Source: Paraglomus occultum
Lineage: Eukaryota > Glomeromycota > Glomeromycetes > Paraglomerales > Paraglomeraceae
Length of the DNA: 15,830 nt
Reading direction: 5' to 3'
Assembly: GCA_910592205.1 (NCBI GenBank)
Contig: CAJVPJ010000836.1
Coordinates: 1-15,830 of the forward strand
The notes under the pieces are model-generated. The model saw only the letters and a list, made by a program, of their open reading frames with translations. It was not told where the DNA came from and did no database searches. How positions within the stretch are numbered: position 1 is the first letter of the stretch; the number at the start of each line of letters is the position of its first letter. A program made the position numbers and the translations under genes. Positions 1 through 9,568 of the stretch are shown here, one piece after another.

Positions 1-2946
1 GTAGAGAGTTTCATATGGTTTGATATTGAATGACATGCTAATATCATCTAGTGCTTTGTTATACTGACAAAGATCAATATAGACAGCTGCTCTTATATTT
101 AGTGCTACATTTTTCTGTGATGGAATTTCTAATAATTTGTTGAAATCATTTAATGCACTGTCATATTGTTTGAGTGCATAATAAAACTTTCCTCTTACTT
201 TCAATGCAAGTATATGATCTGGCTTGGCATTTAAAAATTTATCCAAATTCTCCAATGCATTGCCATGTTGAGTAATATGTCTGATAATTCTCTGTTCCAC
301 TAAAACAGACATATTGCTTGGATCCATTCCCAGTGATTCATCAAGATCATCCAATGCATTAGTATATTGCTCAAGCATGAGGTAAACATGCCCTCTTAAA
401 TGTTGTGCTATTGTATCAGCTGGTTTAATTTGTAATACTTTATTGAGGTCTCCTAATGCATCTGCATATTGACACAAATAAAAATAGACAGCTCCCCTTA
501 GAATCAGTGTGTTTGCATCATTTGGTTCAATCTCCAGTAGTTGATTGAAATCAACCAATGCCAGCTCATACCAGGTAAGAATGTAATAGATGTTACCCCT
601 GACTTCTAATGCAAGTGTATCCTTTACATCAATCTTCAATGATTGTTTAAGGTCTTTAAGAGCTTGTTTGTACTCTGATTGTTGCATATAATATTTTCCA
701 CGCCAAGCCCATGCTCTGGCATTATTAGGATTATTTTTTATGGCTTTTGTTATGTAATCATAACATTTTTGGTAGTTTAAAATTTCCATGTATGCAGCAG
801 CAAGGTCAATTTGGATAGTTACACTGTTGGGATAATGAATAAGTGCTCTTTCAAGCCATAATATTGCATCATTATATCTTCTTTCATCAAGAGCTTTCTT
901 GCCTTGCTTGTATGTAGGATGTAGCCTTTTTGGTCTCTTCATTAACTGTAGGATACTCTTCTTTGGCTTCATTTGAAGCAAATATAAAAACTTTGATTTC
1001 ATAATAGAAGTCTCTTCTACATCATCACTATCATCCTGATTTGCCACAATAGCTGTAAAATCTTTTGTATTGCCTTTTGTATTTGGTGTAATGTGTCCAG
1101 CCTTAACAAATTTTTCATATAATGCTTTGTAAATTGGTGAACTTGGCATTATTTCAGCTTCTTCCAATTGAAATTTTCTTCTACAATAAAAGCAATTCAA
1201 TTCAAGACAGTTCATCTTCATAAATGTTTCTAATGCAAAATAGCTGATTTTGTGTTTACATGGAAGTATTCTAAAATCATCAGTAACTTCTTGTGTAAAT
1301 TGACATGTAAGATGCTCAGCCACCATGTCTAGAATTAATAAATCATTAGGATTTGAATTAAGGAGCTCTTCAGATGGCTGGTCAAGTTTACTTGCATTCT
1401 TTCTTAAAGTCAGCATTTCAACATTTGTTCTGCCACTTGCTTGATTAATATGAGTATATTTTTCACTAATGTATCTTCTTATGTCTTGAAGTCTTTTTTT
1501 ATCTTGGTCTGACATTGAGAATTTTTCAATATGTTGGTCCAGATCAACTTGCACAACAGAAAATGTGATTGGATCTTTTCTGTGCAGTGTCACTAGAACT
1601 TCCATTGCTTTAAATTGAATGAATTCTATCTTCACAATGTCCAGAGATAGTTTTGCAAGGTAATAACAATGAGCCAAGGTATTGGCATTTTTTGTAGATA
1701 TTATCAACCTTTGAGTAATATCTAGTACACCAAACAATAATGAGTATGGAACTGATTCTGATACAGTTTTTGATTTAATGTTAATATTTAGATTGGACTT
1801 ATATCCATCTGGCTTTGCTGAAACTGCTTTTTTCCACTCTTGATCTCCAAATCTCCATAGATCTTTAATAATCATTAATTCCCCTTTAGAAACCAAATTT
1901 CTATTAATTGGAGCAGCTGACCATTCAACAAATGCTTGGTAAATTGTGTATAAATACCCCCATTCCTTGAACCAATGTCCCACAGAAAACTTGGATTGTA
2001 AAACTCTTTGAATATCATTATATATTTCAGCAGTAAATTGATTATCAATTGGGGTTTCTATAGTTGCCATAACACCAGTCATATCATGTAAAGCCTCAAC
2101 CAGTGTAGCAAAAAACGCCTTTAGTTGGCTTATAATTCCAAGCCAGACAGTCTTATCATTGTCATCATCCATTACATGAAGGGTATTATAAAGATGCATA
2201 AACAAAAATTCATTGTTATAATTTTGAACTTTAACAGTTTTATCCAATGTAGCAGATAAAACCTTTGCACCTTGTAAGCCTTTTCCTATGATGTTGATGT
2301 AACATTGATGAAATTCATACAATCTTGCAAGATGTTTATGTAAAGTTTCAAGTAACTCCTTCTCCATTTTAACAAGATGCTTGCCATATGTTTCTAAAGC
2401 GACTATATATGCTCTAAGATGCAATTCCAACTCAATATCAGTGGTCTTCTTATGGTCATAATATGTGACATTAATTCCAACTGTTTTTAAAACATTTCTC
2501 AATTGATCATCCTCGAACCTATTACCTATTACCAAACAATAGTAACAGATTGGATAATTTAATAAAATAATTGATTCTATCCTTGCTATTACTGCTGCCA
2601 ATTGATTCCAAAGTTGTAGATAGTTGTTCATTTAATTCAACCTTGCTCAGATGTGTTGTACCATAATCAGCATGATCATCATCATTATCACTGTCACTTT
2701 CAAAGACAATAAGGTCTTGCTCAATATCAAATACATCCTCAGTCTCTGCATTATCAAGCTGCTTTCCCTTCCCTTTGTTTTTAGTGCCTGAAGATGATTG
2801 CTCCTAGTAATGTTGATATTAAAGTGTGTTGTATTTTATTGTGGGCGTTGTAAGCGTTTGATTTATTTCAGTATTAATATTGCAGAAAATTCAATCTTAT
2901 TGAACGCCAAACTTACGCAATTGTTTCCTGACAAGTCGTAGTCCAT
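1..2946 (-). CDS. RING-like/TPR repeat protein, 3 exons, 3' end beyond window
   Basis: Exons run 2946-2917, 2803-2593 and 2525-1 on the minus strand; the reading frame is still open at base 1, giving 922 codons here. The start ATG (2946-2944) has an in-frame TAA just upstream. Intron 1 (2916-2804, 113 nt) begins GTAAGT and ends ACTAG in phase 0. Intron 2 (2592-2526, 67 nt) begins GTAATAG and ends AATAG. Residues 10-60 are Ser/Lys- then Asp/Glu-rich (DSDNDDD). Residues 83-480 are mostly helical with no domain I recognise. Residues 488-528 hold a RING/U-box-like pattern: C488, then LPCKHKIS (C503, H505), C520, and CFYC (C525, C528). From about residue 616 at least nine 34-residue TPRs follow, with the typical RG-x-Y...QY..AL.DL pattern. 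TPR superhelices bind proteins; a RING-like motif would suggest ubiquitin ligation, but metal ligation is unproven. RING-like plus TPR proteins are, from memory, expanded in arbuscular mycorrhizal fungi. Intron 2 could instead be read as a 7-bp frameshifting duplication. Confidence 0.8.
2526..2592 (-). other. 67-nt intron flanked by GTAATAG direct repeats
   Basis: The frame before and after this segment is clearly coding, but direct reading hits TAA/TAG. Removing 67 nt (GT...AG) restores phase: AGC A | GT AAT AGG. The heptamer GTAATAG opens the intron, closes it, and is also the first seven bases of the next exon. Confidence 0.6.
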
Positions 2947-3415
2947 ACTAATACAATAGCTTTATTCTCAATACTAATAACTATGTTTTAGTTTCTGGAG
3001 AAGTTTCCATGGCGGTGAAATAATTCGCTTGTTTATGTTATTATTATTTTTGCGTGACGTGATACAACTGAAAATGAACCAATCGTTTTACAGTGATTTC
3101 AAACAAATTAATCGAACTGATAGTAATAGAGATACGCTTCGCTGTGTTTGTCAGTTTGGTATTCCGTTGTCTGGAAATTTAGGGTTGACTATTCCGTTGT
3201 TGGAATGTTTGTAACGGGAGGTAATAATTTGTTTAGATTGTGTTTGGCTTTGGTTCGCATGGCATGGTAGATGCAATTATATAAGTGCAACAGTAGTTTT
3301 TTTTCCTGATGTTTTAATTATAAACAGTTATGTATCTAAAGCTTGTTCGGATGTTAATAAATATATATCAATGGGATGGGGATTCGTTTATCGATTTATT
3401 TACTATCTTATCATG
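2947..3415. other. Intergenic, between two minus-strand genes
   Basis: This is the upstream region of the TPR gene and the downstream region of the gene ending at 3416. It holds a plus-strand frame of 61 codons (3029-3214) with no recognisable domain; the phrase ATTCCGTTGT occurs twice inside it. I do not support it as a gene. The rest is AT-rich and featureless apart from the polyadenylation signal at 3395-3400. Confidence 0.5.
3395..3400 (-). terminator. Polyadenylation signal AATAAA
   Basis: AATAAA on the minus strand lies 15 nt beyond the TAA stop (3418-3416) of the multi-exon gene, which supports that gene's 3' end. Confidence 0.45.
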
Positions 3416-4962
3416 TTAAGTAATGAACCATATCGAATGTCTCCAATGTGTGAATGGAATGGAACGTGGGGGAGTGTTTGGGTAGAGAATAATCGACTGC
3501 AGTAATGGAATACTAATTGTCGTTCGAATATGACTCTCAAGTGTCTTAGTCTATTCATAAATGCACAAGTTACAATGGTAAACTTTTCACAAGTTTAAAT
3601 TCTCTGTTGATACTAACCTTTTTAGCCTTCTCATAACCCAAATCCGTGAGTTGATGCTCATATACTGTGCTCTCATATGGGCGCTTATCCAACATCCGAG
3701 TCTGATGTCTATAATTCATACGATCTTTCTGTGATTGGAATTTACTTGCCTCGCCCAACAACTCAAGGCTTTCCGTATCAAGTATATTCGTTAACCCAAG
3801 CTTTTTCAAAGTTGATCAATGTTATTTACTCTGACTGAATAATTATAATAATAAACCTGCTCAAAGCTTACCTGTTTGCGATCCGAAATTACTTCACACC
3901 AAAATTGAGGCAGGGCATAGCTTGAATAAGCTGCATATATCTAACATCTCTTCCACCAGCATGTCTCTATCGATTATCATAATGAGACTGTTCCCTGTCA
4001 CGTCAATTCTGTTTCTTATATTAACCGATATCGAGGTAGTGTGGTTTGTTTGCAATGATGTAGACGGTATTTGTGATGGCAGTACTAATACTAATGGTGA
4101 TGGTGGGGAAGATATTATAATTATGGTCTGAGACAACAGTGTTAAGTGTCAGTGGTGATTGTGGTGGTGGGGAAGATATTATTGTCTGTGATAACAATGT
4201 CAATGGTGATGGTGAGGGTGGTGAAGATATTACTGTCTGAAGTAACATTGTCGATGGTGATGGTGCTGCTGATACTACCATTGTATTCTAGGTGATCCGT
4301 CGTTAAAGTATTCGATTCATATTCTTGCAATCTGTGAAATGGGTGTGCAAACTTAGTAATCCAATCTTAAAATGAATGAAGTTATTACATACAAATTGTA
4401 TACTGTATTCCGAATCCAGTCTTTATCAAAATCCCTTGACCTATTGAAGTCTTGATTCATTTGATCAGGACTAAAGATTTGTTTCCGAATTTCTGAACTG
4501 GTTTTCTATCGAAACAACATACCAGTTGTTAGTAGGAAAAAAAACAAGTTATACAATAAATGAAACTTACAAGGTTCTTCAGGATGTATAAATTTCACTC
4601 ACACTTTATTCCAATATAAAAAGTCTTGCTCATTCGTTTGTCTTGGACCCTGATGACTGTACTTATCTGAAAAAAAATGTTTTCACCGAAAGTGAATTAC
4701 GCGAAATTCGTCATTTTCAAGTTAAGCAAACGCCACAGATGCCTCTTGACTTGCTTAAGTATCTAAATAGCTTGTATACGTGCTATTTTTGAAGACTGTT
4801 TGAATAACAAGTCATGTAATACAAGTTGGGGTTTTTTTTCGAGTGTAAGCAAATTATTTACATATAAACTTACTGTTTATATTTACAACGTAGGCCGAAG
4901 TCATAAAGAGCGTCTTCCACAATGGTTCCGGTTGTGAGTACCCTCTTCTTGGAATCATCCAA
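3416..4962 (-). CDS. Multi-exon 'DWIR' family protein (Glomeromycete-expanded type), 5' end uncertain
   Basis: Proposed exons are 4962-4887, 4666-4605, 4505-4393, 4331-4279, 3930-3872, 3800-3618 and 3550-3416, all in consistent phase, 226 residues and a TAA stop. Introns are 220, 99, 61, 348, 71 and 67 nt. Acceptors include TTTTTTTTCAG and CATTTCACAG; donors include GTATGT and GTAAGC; the 99-nt intron has CCTACTAAC as branch site. Landmarks in order are TIVEDALYDFGL, a second exon ending FLYWNK, SSEIRKQIF, DWIRNTVYNLLQEYE, HLEYN, ALPQFWCEV, LLGEASK, then QKDRMNYRHQTR, KRPYEST and TDLGYEKAKK. From memory this order (VE..LY.FG, E..EI, WIR..LYNLL..YE, HLE, GE.SS..S..RKN, GRR.D, E.G..E..K) marks a large protein family of arbuscular mycorrhizal fungi whose function is unsettled. 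The G-R-R-x-D / E-x-K spacing recalls PD-(D/E)XK nucleases; that is conjecture, and here the Asp position seems to be Tyr-Glu. Weakest parts are the first exon's upstream boundary (no ATG found; acceptor GCTAAG assumed), the GTGTGA donor at 4604 and the last exon. It may be an intact gene or a recent relic. Confidence 0.55.
4101..4266. repeat. Degenerate ~51-nt tandem repeat inside an intron
   Basis: The phrase GAAGATATTA recurs at 4108 and 4172 and, with the same surroundings (GGTGGTG... TGTCTG... AATGGTGATGG), at 4223. Spacings are 64 and 51 nt. On the minus strand two units read as a 17-residue Ser/Pro-rich repeat (TIISSPP). The third unit differs in length by 13 nt, which breaks the frame. 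It lies within the proposed 348-nt intron (4278-3931). Confidence 0.6.
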
Positions 4963-5012
4963 CTTAGCATACAGACATCATAATCTACATTGATGATGAC
5001 GATGATGAGACA

Positions 5013-5429
5013 CTAGGTGATGTGATTGTGACAAACTGTTCTCTGGGACGGGCGGGTTGCGAAGGTGGGGACCCGGAAGTCTCCGTATACTCCAGATCCG
5101 GTAGACACCATATTAATATGTAGAGCTCCCTTTCCGATGAATGTGTGAAAAGATATTACCTTTTCTTTTTCAAAATCGGTTAACTTCGGGTTTAGCTCGT
5201 TGATCGCCCACAAATACTTCTAGCCCATGCACCGTCCAATCGTCTGAGAAGGGTGGATCATGGCCCGGTTAAGTCTCAAAAACTCCAAGTACGACCAATC
5301 CTTAGGATCATGGCTTTTCAAGTACGCGACCAGGGTTATCAAAAGTCCTATTTCGGTAGAGACACTTATTAAACACTCTGTTGATGCAGTGTGCACCTTT
5401 AGCGTGCAATCAATAAAGAACGTAAACAA
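5013..5429 (-). pseudogene. Coding-like minus frame broken by one TAG, unidentified
   Basis: One minus-strand frame runs 139 codons with a single internal TAG (5222-5220). Composition is protein-like (SHDPKDWSYLEFLRLNR before the stop, LTDFEKEKVISFHTFIGKG after it). I recognise no family. It lies just upstream of, and in the same orientation as, the multi-exon gene at 3416-4962, so it could be its 5' exon, a decayed neighbour, or chance. A perfect 15-bp direct repeat (CCAGGGTTATCAAAA) sits at 5330-5344 and 5430-5444, exactly 100 bp apart, and GGATCATGGC recurs at 5255 and 5305. Confidence 0.25.
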
Positions 5430-5693
5430 CCAGGGTTATCAAAACAAAATGTAGTTAAAATTTTAGCTTTTCCACTCGCATTGAGTATTTACTTGCTTAA
5501 ACGACCACCGGGAAGGGAATCGTTGTGAGTCCGGAGCGTCGTCAATCACAATCATTGGTCAAGCTCATGTGCCGGACAGAGAAATTCATGTGATCGATTT
5601 TTTCATAGTGCGTAGACAGTAATAGTCCTTCGCTTTGCTCCGGACAATAATGTTTGTATTTGCACTTTGGAGAGTGAAGGAGATCATTGAAAA

Positions 5694-6138
5694 GCGATGT
5701 ATGCACCGATGTGGGAGAACCCTGTGTATATGTATGTGAGTAGACGCGTGTTTGCGTGCTAGATGACAAGGTCTCTCATGTTATCAATCGCGTCATAAGT
5801 ATAAATGTTGTTATTATTATTGTTTCCGTAATAAGGGGTGTCAAGAGTAAAAAATAGCACATTATGACATGATATCGCGACTGTCGTAATTGTTTCCGTA
5901 AACAAAAACAATAGTATCAGTGTAACATTTCGGAGTACACGCAGTAAAAGTTTTTAACTGGTTAATTGTTAGGAAGTCACAGACTTTACCACACTCTGTC
6001 ATTGCGTAAATAGCAACAAACATTTATACTTATAAACAGCGTGATTGATAACATGAGTTTACTTGCCATCTAGCACGCGAACACGCGTCTACTCAAATAT
6101 ATATACTCGGGGTTCTCCCACATCGGTGCATACATCGC
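5694..6138. repeat. Large imperfect inverted repeat (hairpin-type element)
   Basis: The left arm (about 5694-5811) is the near-complement of the right arm (about 6014-6138). Shared blocks include GGTGCATACATCGC, GGGTTCTCCCACATCGG, CACGCGTCTACTCA, TCTAGCACGC, TTGATAACATGAG and ACATTTATACTTAT. The ~200-nt loop (5812-6013) carries two copies of TGTTTCCGTAA. No protein is encoded; short frames over the arms are by-products. The structure resembles a foldback or MITE-type element, or two inverted copies of a dispersed repeat. Confidence 0.75.
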
Positions 6139-6860
6139 ATGCGAACACAACGAATAATTGCGCTATAATTATCAACAAGGCAAATACAACGTTATTTAAA
6201 ATACAAACAATTTTTTGCCGCCACGCTTTATTACGCATATACGACAGTTCGCTGCAGCATACGAACAAAGTTCTCTAACAACGACATAATTAAGAGGTCA
6301 AACGCACGCCACTTGTATACATAACGTCCAAGCATATCGCTTTACAACGTCCTTCCGTCAAGCGACGAATACAACAAACGTTACATCTTACAAACAAGTG
6401 AATAACGAGAATACGACGTTATCGACCGCTAACTTATAGAAAAGCTCAAATACACGTACACACACATCCGGGAGCTTATCTCTATTACGTAATACCACTT
6501 CTCTTCCAAGGTGTAAGACAGCGAGCAATTCTTACTCCATATTATGGGTACATACGACAATTTGACGCAGCTCACGAACAAAGTCGACACGATTTATCAA
6601 CCACAAGCTAATGGAAAAGTTCAAACACGCCTATTACCTAGACGTTTCTCTCTATTACTTTCAAAGCGTATATACAACCAACAACCTGTTACTACACCAT
6701 ATTACCGCACAGTCTTCCAACAACCGACCACACAAGCAATGGAAACGCGTCGACTCATATTCCCGGACCATTGTGCACGAATCGCTTCGACGCAATAACC
6801 TCTCCTCATCCAAAATGCAAATACAACATTAACGATATACCGAACAATCCTTTGCCGCAT
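6139..6860. repeat. A/C-rich array of decayed tandem repeats
   Basis: The plus strand is strikingly poor in G and rich in A and C. Related blocks recur: GCAAATACAACGTTA near 6180 and GCAAATACAACATTA near 6820, both followed by a TTTGCCGC phrase; CATACGACAGTTCG...CGAACAAAGTTC near 6235 and CATACGACAATTTG...CGAACAAAGTCG near 6549; AGCTCAAATACACG near 6441 and AGTTCAAACACG near 6618; CTCTATTAC at 6480 and 6650. Spacings of about 160 and 310 nt suggest a decayed unit. The block near 6771-6835 also matches the complement of 5640-5700, just outside the left arm of the inverted repeat. Short ORFs here are not supported as genes. Confidence 0.5.
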
Positions 6861-6904
6861 AGTTTACCAATAGAAGTTTCGTTCTTTACATTAACAATTA
6901 TTAG

Positions 6905-7487
6905 ATGGGTAGATAATAATAACGAATCTTATTTAGCAATTTGCTATTGCTCTTTAAAATCGGTTCACTAGGTGGCTGCTCTCCTTCGTCTTTTCTGGTG
7001 GAAGGGCGCGGATCTGGATCGGGTGGTGGGTAGTTACCGGTGACGCCCCTCTACTCACCCCTTTCACCAGTGCTCGCCTGCGGTGAAGGGATCCTGGCAT
7101 GGGTCTGTTGAGTGGGTCATGGGGGATGCCCGGAACACTCTCAGACATCTTCCTTTTTTTCTTTCTTTTCTTTTTCTTCACAGCTTTAGATGACGGGTAG
7201 AAGGTTTTGGTAAGTATAAGGTGAGTATCGCATTGCTTTACGTATAACTAACTCTATTTTTCTATTCGCTTTTTCTTTCTTTCCCCTTTTTTCTCTCCCT
7301 GGTGGGTTTGCTGGGTGATCGGATCCAATGGGACTCTGGTGGAGGTGGAGCTGAGTTTGAGGGACTGATTCGGTGGTTGCTTAGCCGCTTGTGAAGGATC
7401 TGTCCTTGAAGCTGGTTAAGATAAATGGTGAGTTTGCTGCCTGGCATACCGATGGGAGCAATAGTTATTCATCATTTATCTACCCAT
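6905..7487. mobile_element. Possible 583-bp TIR-bounded non-autonomous element
   Basis: ATGGGTAGATAA (6905-6916) is matched by its exact complement at 7476-7487. The interior is GC-richer and G/T-rich on the plus strand (for example GCGGATCTGGATCGGGTGG), with two long pyrimidine tracts around 7149-7180 and 7259-7300, unlike the AT-rich flanks. Left flank ATTATTAG and right flank TATTATTA are similar, but no clean target-site duplication can be defined. No transposase frame is present; the two Lys/Arg-rich minus frames inside are low-complexity by-products of the pyrimidine tracts. Confidence 0.35.
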
Positions 7488-7923
7488 TATTATTATTATT
7501 TGTGTAATAGTAGCGAAATATAGAATAAATAGTATAGTAATAGTAATATTTGTAACAATAGTATTTTAATATTGGTAGAAAAAAAGAAAGAAAGAAACGG
7601 ATGTGAAAAACAAAAGGTTGATCAAATTATTTAATGTAAGTGGTATACAATAATATGCAATATATGTATTGCTGTTTATAAACGAGTTCATTAAATAAAT
7701 ATTTATCATATTTAAATTTTACTGCACTTGATATTCTACAGTTTCTTTCTTTATCAACTTGTTTGGATTGTGATTACATTAATTCATTTGTGCTAGACTT
7801 AGCAAAGTGTATAACTTTTATTGTCCTAATAACAGTTTTATTCTTGCGCGTAATTTTTAGCGAACAGAAGCTAAAGCAATATCTAGCTGTAATTATAAAT
7901 TAGCAAATCGCTATAGTTTTAAA
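7488..7923. other. AT-rich intergenic stretch
   Basis: Trinucleotide runs of ATT (7485-7500) and an AAAAAAAGAAAGAAAGAAA tract near 7579 are the only structure. No coding frame or RNA gene was seen. Confidence 0.5.
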
Positions 7924-8406
7924 TTAAGCAAGATGAAACATCTCGACAATTATTGTGGAAACATACAGCTGGCTTTCCTTGACTAAGTCTTTGTCTTTCC
8001 AAAAGCTTTTATAGAGAGCACTGACTATAAGCGAATAGAGAAAGGAGATATTAATATGCTGCACAACACTTTGATGAATAAATTGATCAAAAAAATTTTT
8101 ATTATTATGTTCTCTTGTACAATATTTTATTGCTATCATTTTATAATAAATAACACTACGTATCTGTTTAAAAAGCAAACAATTAAATAATAGCTCAAAA
8201 AAGAATTAATAAAGTGGTGTAATTACATGGTGTAAGCGACGTTGGTAATTTTATGCCACAATAAATTTAAATTATCTGGTTGATCTCTCCTTTTATATCA
8301 TGCATAAATATACGTTGGGACTTACTAGAAATTTCAAGTCTCGTTTACTTTTCCAATATGAGCTCGGCCCGCGCGAGGGATTATTTGGGGTTAACAAACT
8401 AGACGC
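7924..8406 (-). CDS. Possible last two exons of an unidentified minus-strand gene
   Basis: Candidate exons are 8406-8326 and 8163-7924. Between them lies an intron of 162 nt with a consensus donor GTAAGT and a good acceptor (TGCTTTTTAAACAG), joined in phase 0. The combined frame has 106 codons, ending TAA at 7926-7924. The first exon ends WKSKRDLKFL; the second contains NKNFFDQFIHQ, SLIVSALYKSFWKDKD and a final VEMFHLA. No domain is recognised. The upstream acceptor of the first exon (CTAAAAG) is poor, the gene's 5' part was not found, and no polyadenylation signal was noted. Could be real, a relic, or chance in AT-rich DNA. Confidence 0.35.
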
Positions 8407-8498
8407 CTTTTAGTTTGTATTTTACCGTAAAATTTCACAAAGAATGCCTACAAAAAAATTCAATTACGTTTTTTCGCATGCAAATTATCTAAACGTCT

Positions 8499-8602
8499 TG
8501 ACTGTCTCAGTCCAGAAATTCGGAAATGATCATAGTTGTGCCACTTAGGCCAGACCGTCATAACTATATTGATCAATTCGGCCGTTTTAGCTCGCGCAGT
8601 CA
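8499..8602. repeat. Imperfect ~104-bp palindrome
   Basis: TGACTG at 8499-8504 pairs with CAGTCA at 8597-8602. Inside, TGATCA-TAGTTGTG on the left pairs, with small gaps, with CATAACTATATTGATCA on the right. It may be a small foldback element; no coding content. Confidence 0.4.
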
Positions 8603-8746
8603 AATGTTCACTTTGTTGCAGTCATGGCCCATATATACCAGATTCTCCACTCCATCCATTAGCATACATAATGTTATGAGCATTTAATGGGTTAACTTTT
8701 GATCTATATTTCCGTGGCTTTATATATTTAGACAATTAAAGTCTTG

Positions 8747-8976
8747 TCAGTAAGACTTTGCTATTTTACTTTCCAAAAATGTGCTTTCTTTGTTCGCCTT
8801 CATATTTTCAACATATTTATTCTCTGCAACTAGCAAGTCTGCATTATAATTCTGCCAGCCCATATCTTGCATTAGCAATTTGCGCGTTTTCCATCGATTG
8901 TGCTAAATTATTGCTCCGTCTTACTACCTCATTTGTGAGATTTGCTAATGCCCGTTCAATCGCAACTCTATTATTT
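8747..8976 (-). pseudogene. Coding-like fragment with apparent frameshift
   Basis: After a splice-like TATTTCCAG, the minus frame from 8976 reads as a hydrophilic helix-forming peptide (IERALANLTNEVVRRSNN...NARYG) to TAA at 8846-8844. A +1 frame takes over near the same point with equally protein-like content (WQNYNADLLVAENKYVENM...) to TGA at 8749-8747. One base change in length near 8860-8870 would join them. No family is recognised; the heptad-like pattern suggests a coiled coil. The adjoining frames suggest a decayed exon rather than a live gene. Confidence 0.3.
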
Positions 8977-9392
8977 CTGGAAATATATAATTTATATTAA
9001 AAACTATACATTTTTGAGAGAAAGTGGAAGTTTGAGTTGCCATTTTTATTTGATTGAAAAGTTTTTTGTCGTAATAATTTTTTGACTTTTTTCATAAGTC
9101 TGAATATTTTCTTCCATATTGTTACGGCGAGGGCGAGCTAATCTGATAAATCAGATAACAAAATTACGCAGTGTAAAATTACTTTGCCATTACATTTTGG
9201 CAGCAGTTGTTACAAGCATTACCAAAATCTAGAAAATTTTATTGAACTTCAAATAAACGCTTATAAATAGCATAGTAATAGTGTTACAGAGTTACCACTT
9301 TTTAGCCCTACTGGGCATATTATAAGCGACATTCGCAAATTTCTCATGTTGTGACATCAAATAATAATCATATAATTGGAAGGATGCATCGA
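8977..9392. other. AT-rich stretch, nothing supported
   Basis: Short Lys-rich frames occur on the minus strand around 9040-9130 but splice signals and phases do not join them to the fragment at 8747-8976. No RNA gene or repeat was seen. Confidence 0.4.
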
Positions 9393-9568
9393 ACTAAGAG
9401 CTTATACTATTTCAGCTTGTCATTATATGCTAAAGTCGACGGGGAGGGGCAAAACTAAGAGTTCGACACTGGTCGACTAAGAGCTCTCCAGTTTATTCCT
9501 CAAACCCGTCAAAGCCACCGAATAAAAAAAACAAATAAACTAAGAGTTATGACTGCAAACGAAGAGTT
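9393..9568 (+). repeat. Five copies of ACTAAGAGYT in an ~83-bp rhythm
   Basis: ACTAAGAGCT/TT starts at 9393, 9454, 9476 and 9539, with ACGAAGAGTT at 9559. Gaps of 61, 22, 63 and 20 nt alternate, as expected from a decayed tandem duplication of about 83 bp. Confidence 0.45.

Noticed and set aside
3029-3214. 61-codon plus ORF
   Set aside because: No domain, no splice or 3'-end support, and it sits in the upstream region of the TPR gene.
5542-5769. Minus ORF and its mirror at 6063-6278 sharing TRVYS...GSPTSVHTS
   Set aside because: The shared peptide results from the inverted repeat arms being translated in the same relative frame; it does not extend beyond the arms.
6544-6832. Two overlapping plus ORFs of 73-84 codons
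   Set aside because: Both run through the decayed tandem array in different frames; open frames follow from the G-poor, stop-poor composition.
6954-7447. Two Lys/Arg-rich minus-strand ORFs
   Set aside because: Their basic runs are simply the complement of long CTTT/TTTC tracts; no homology signal or start context.
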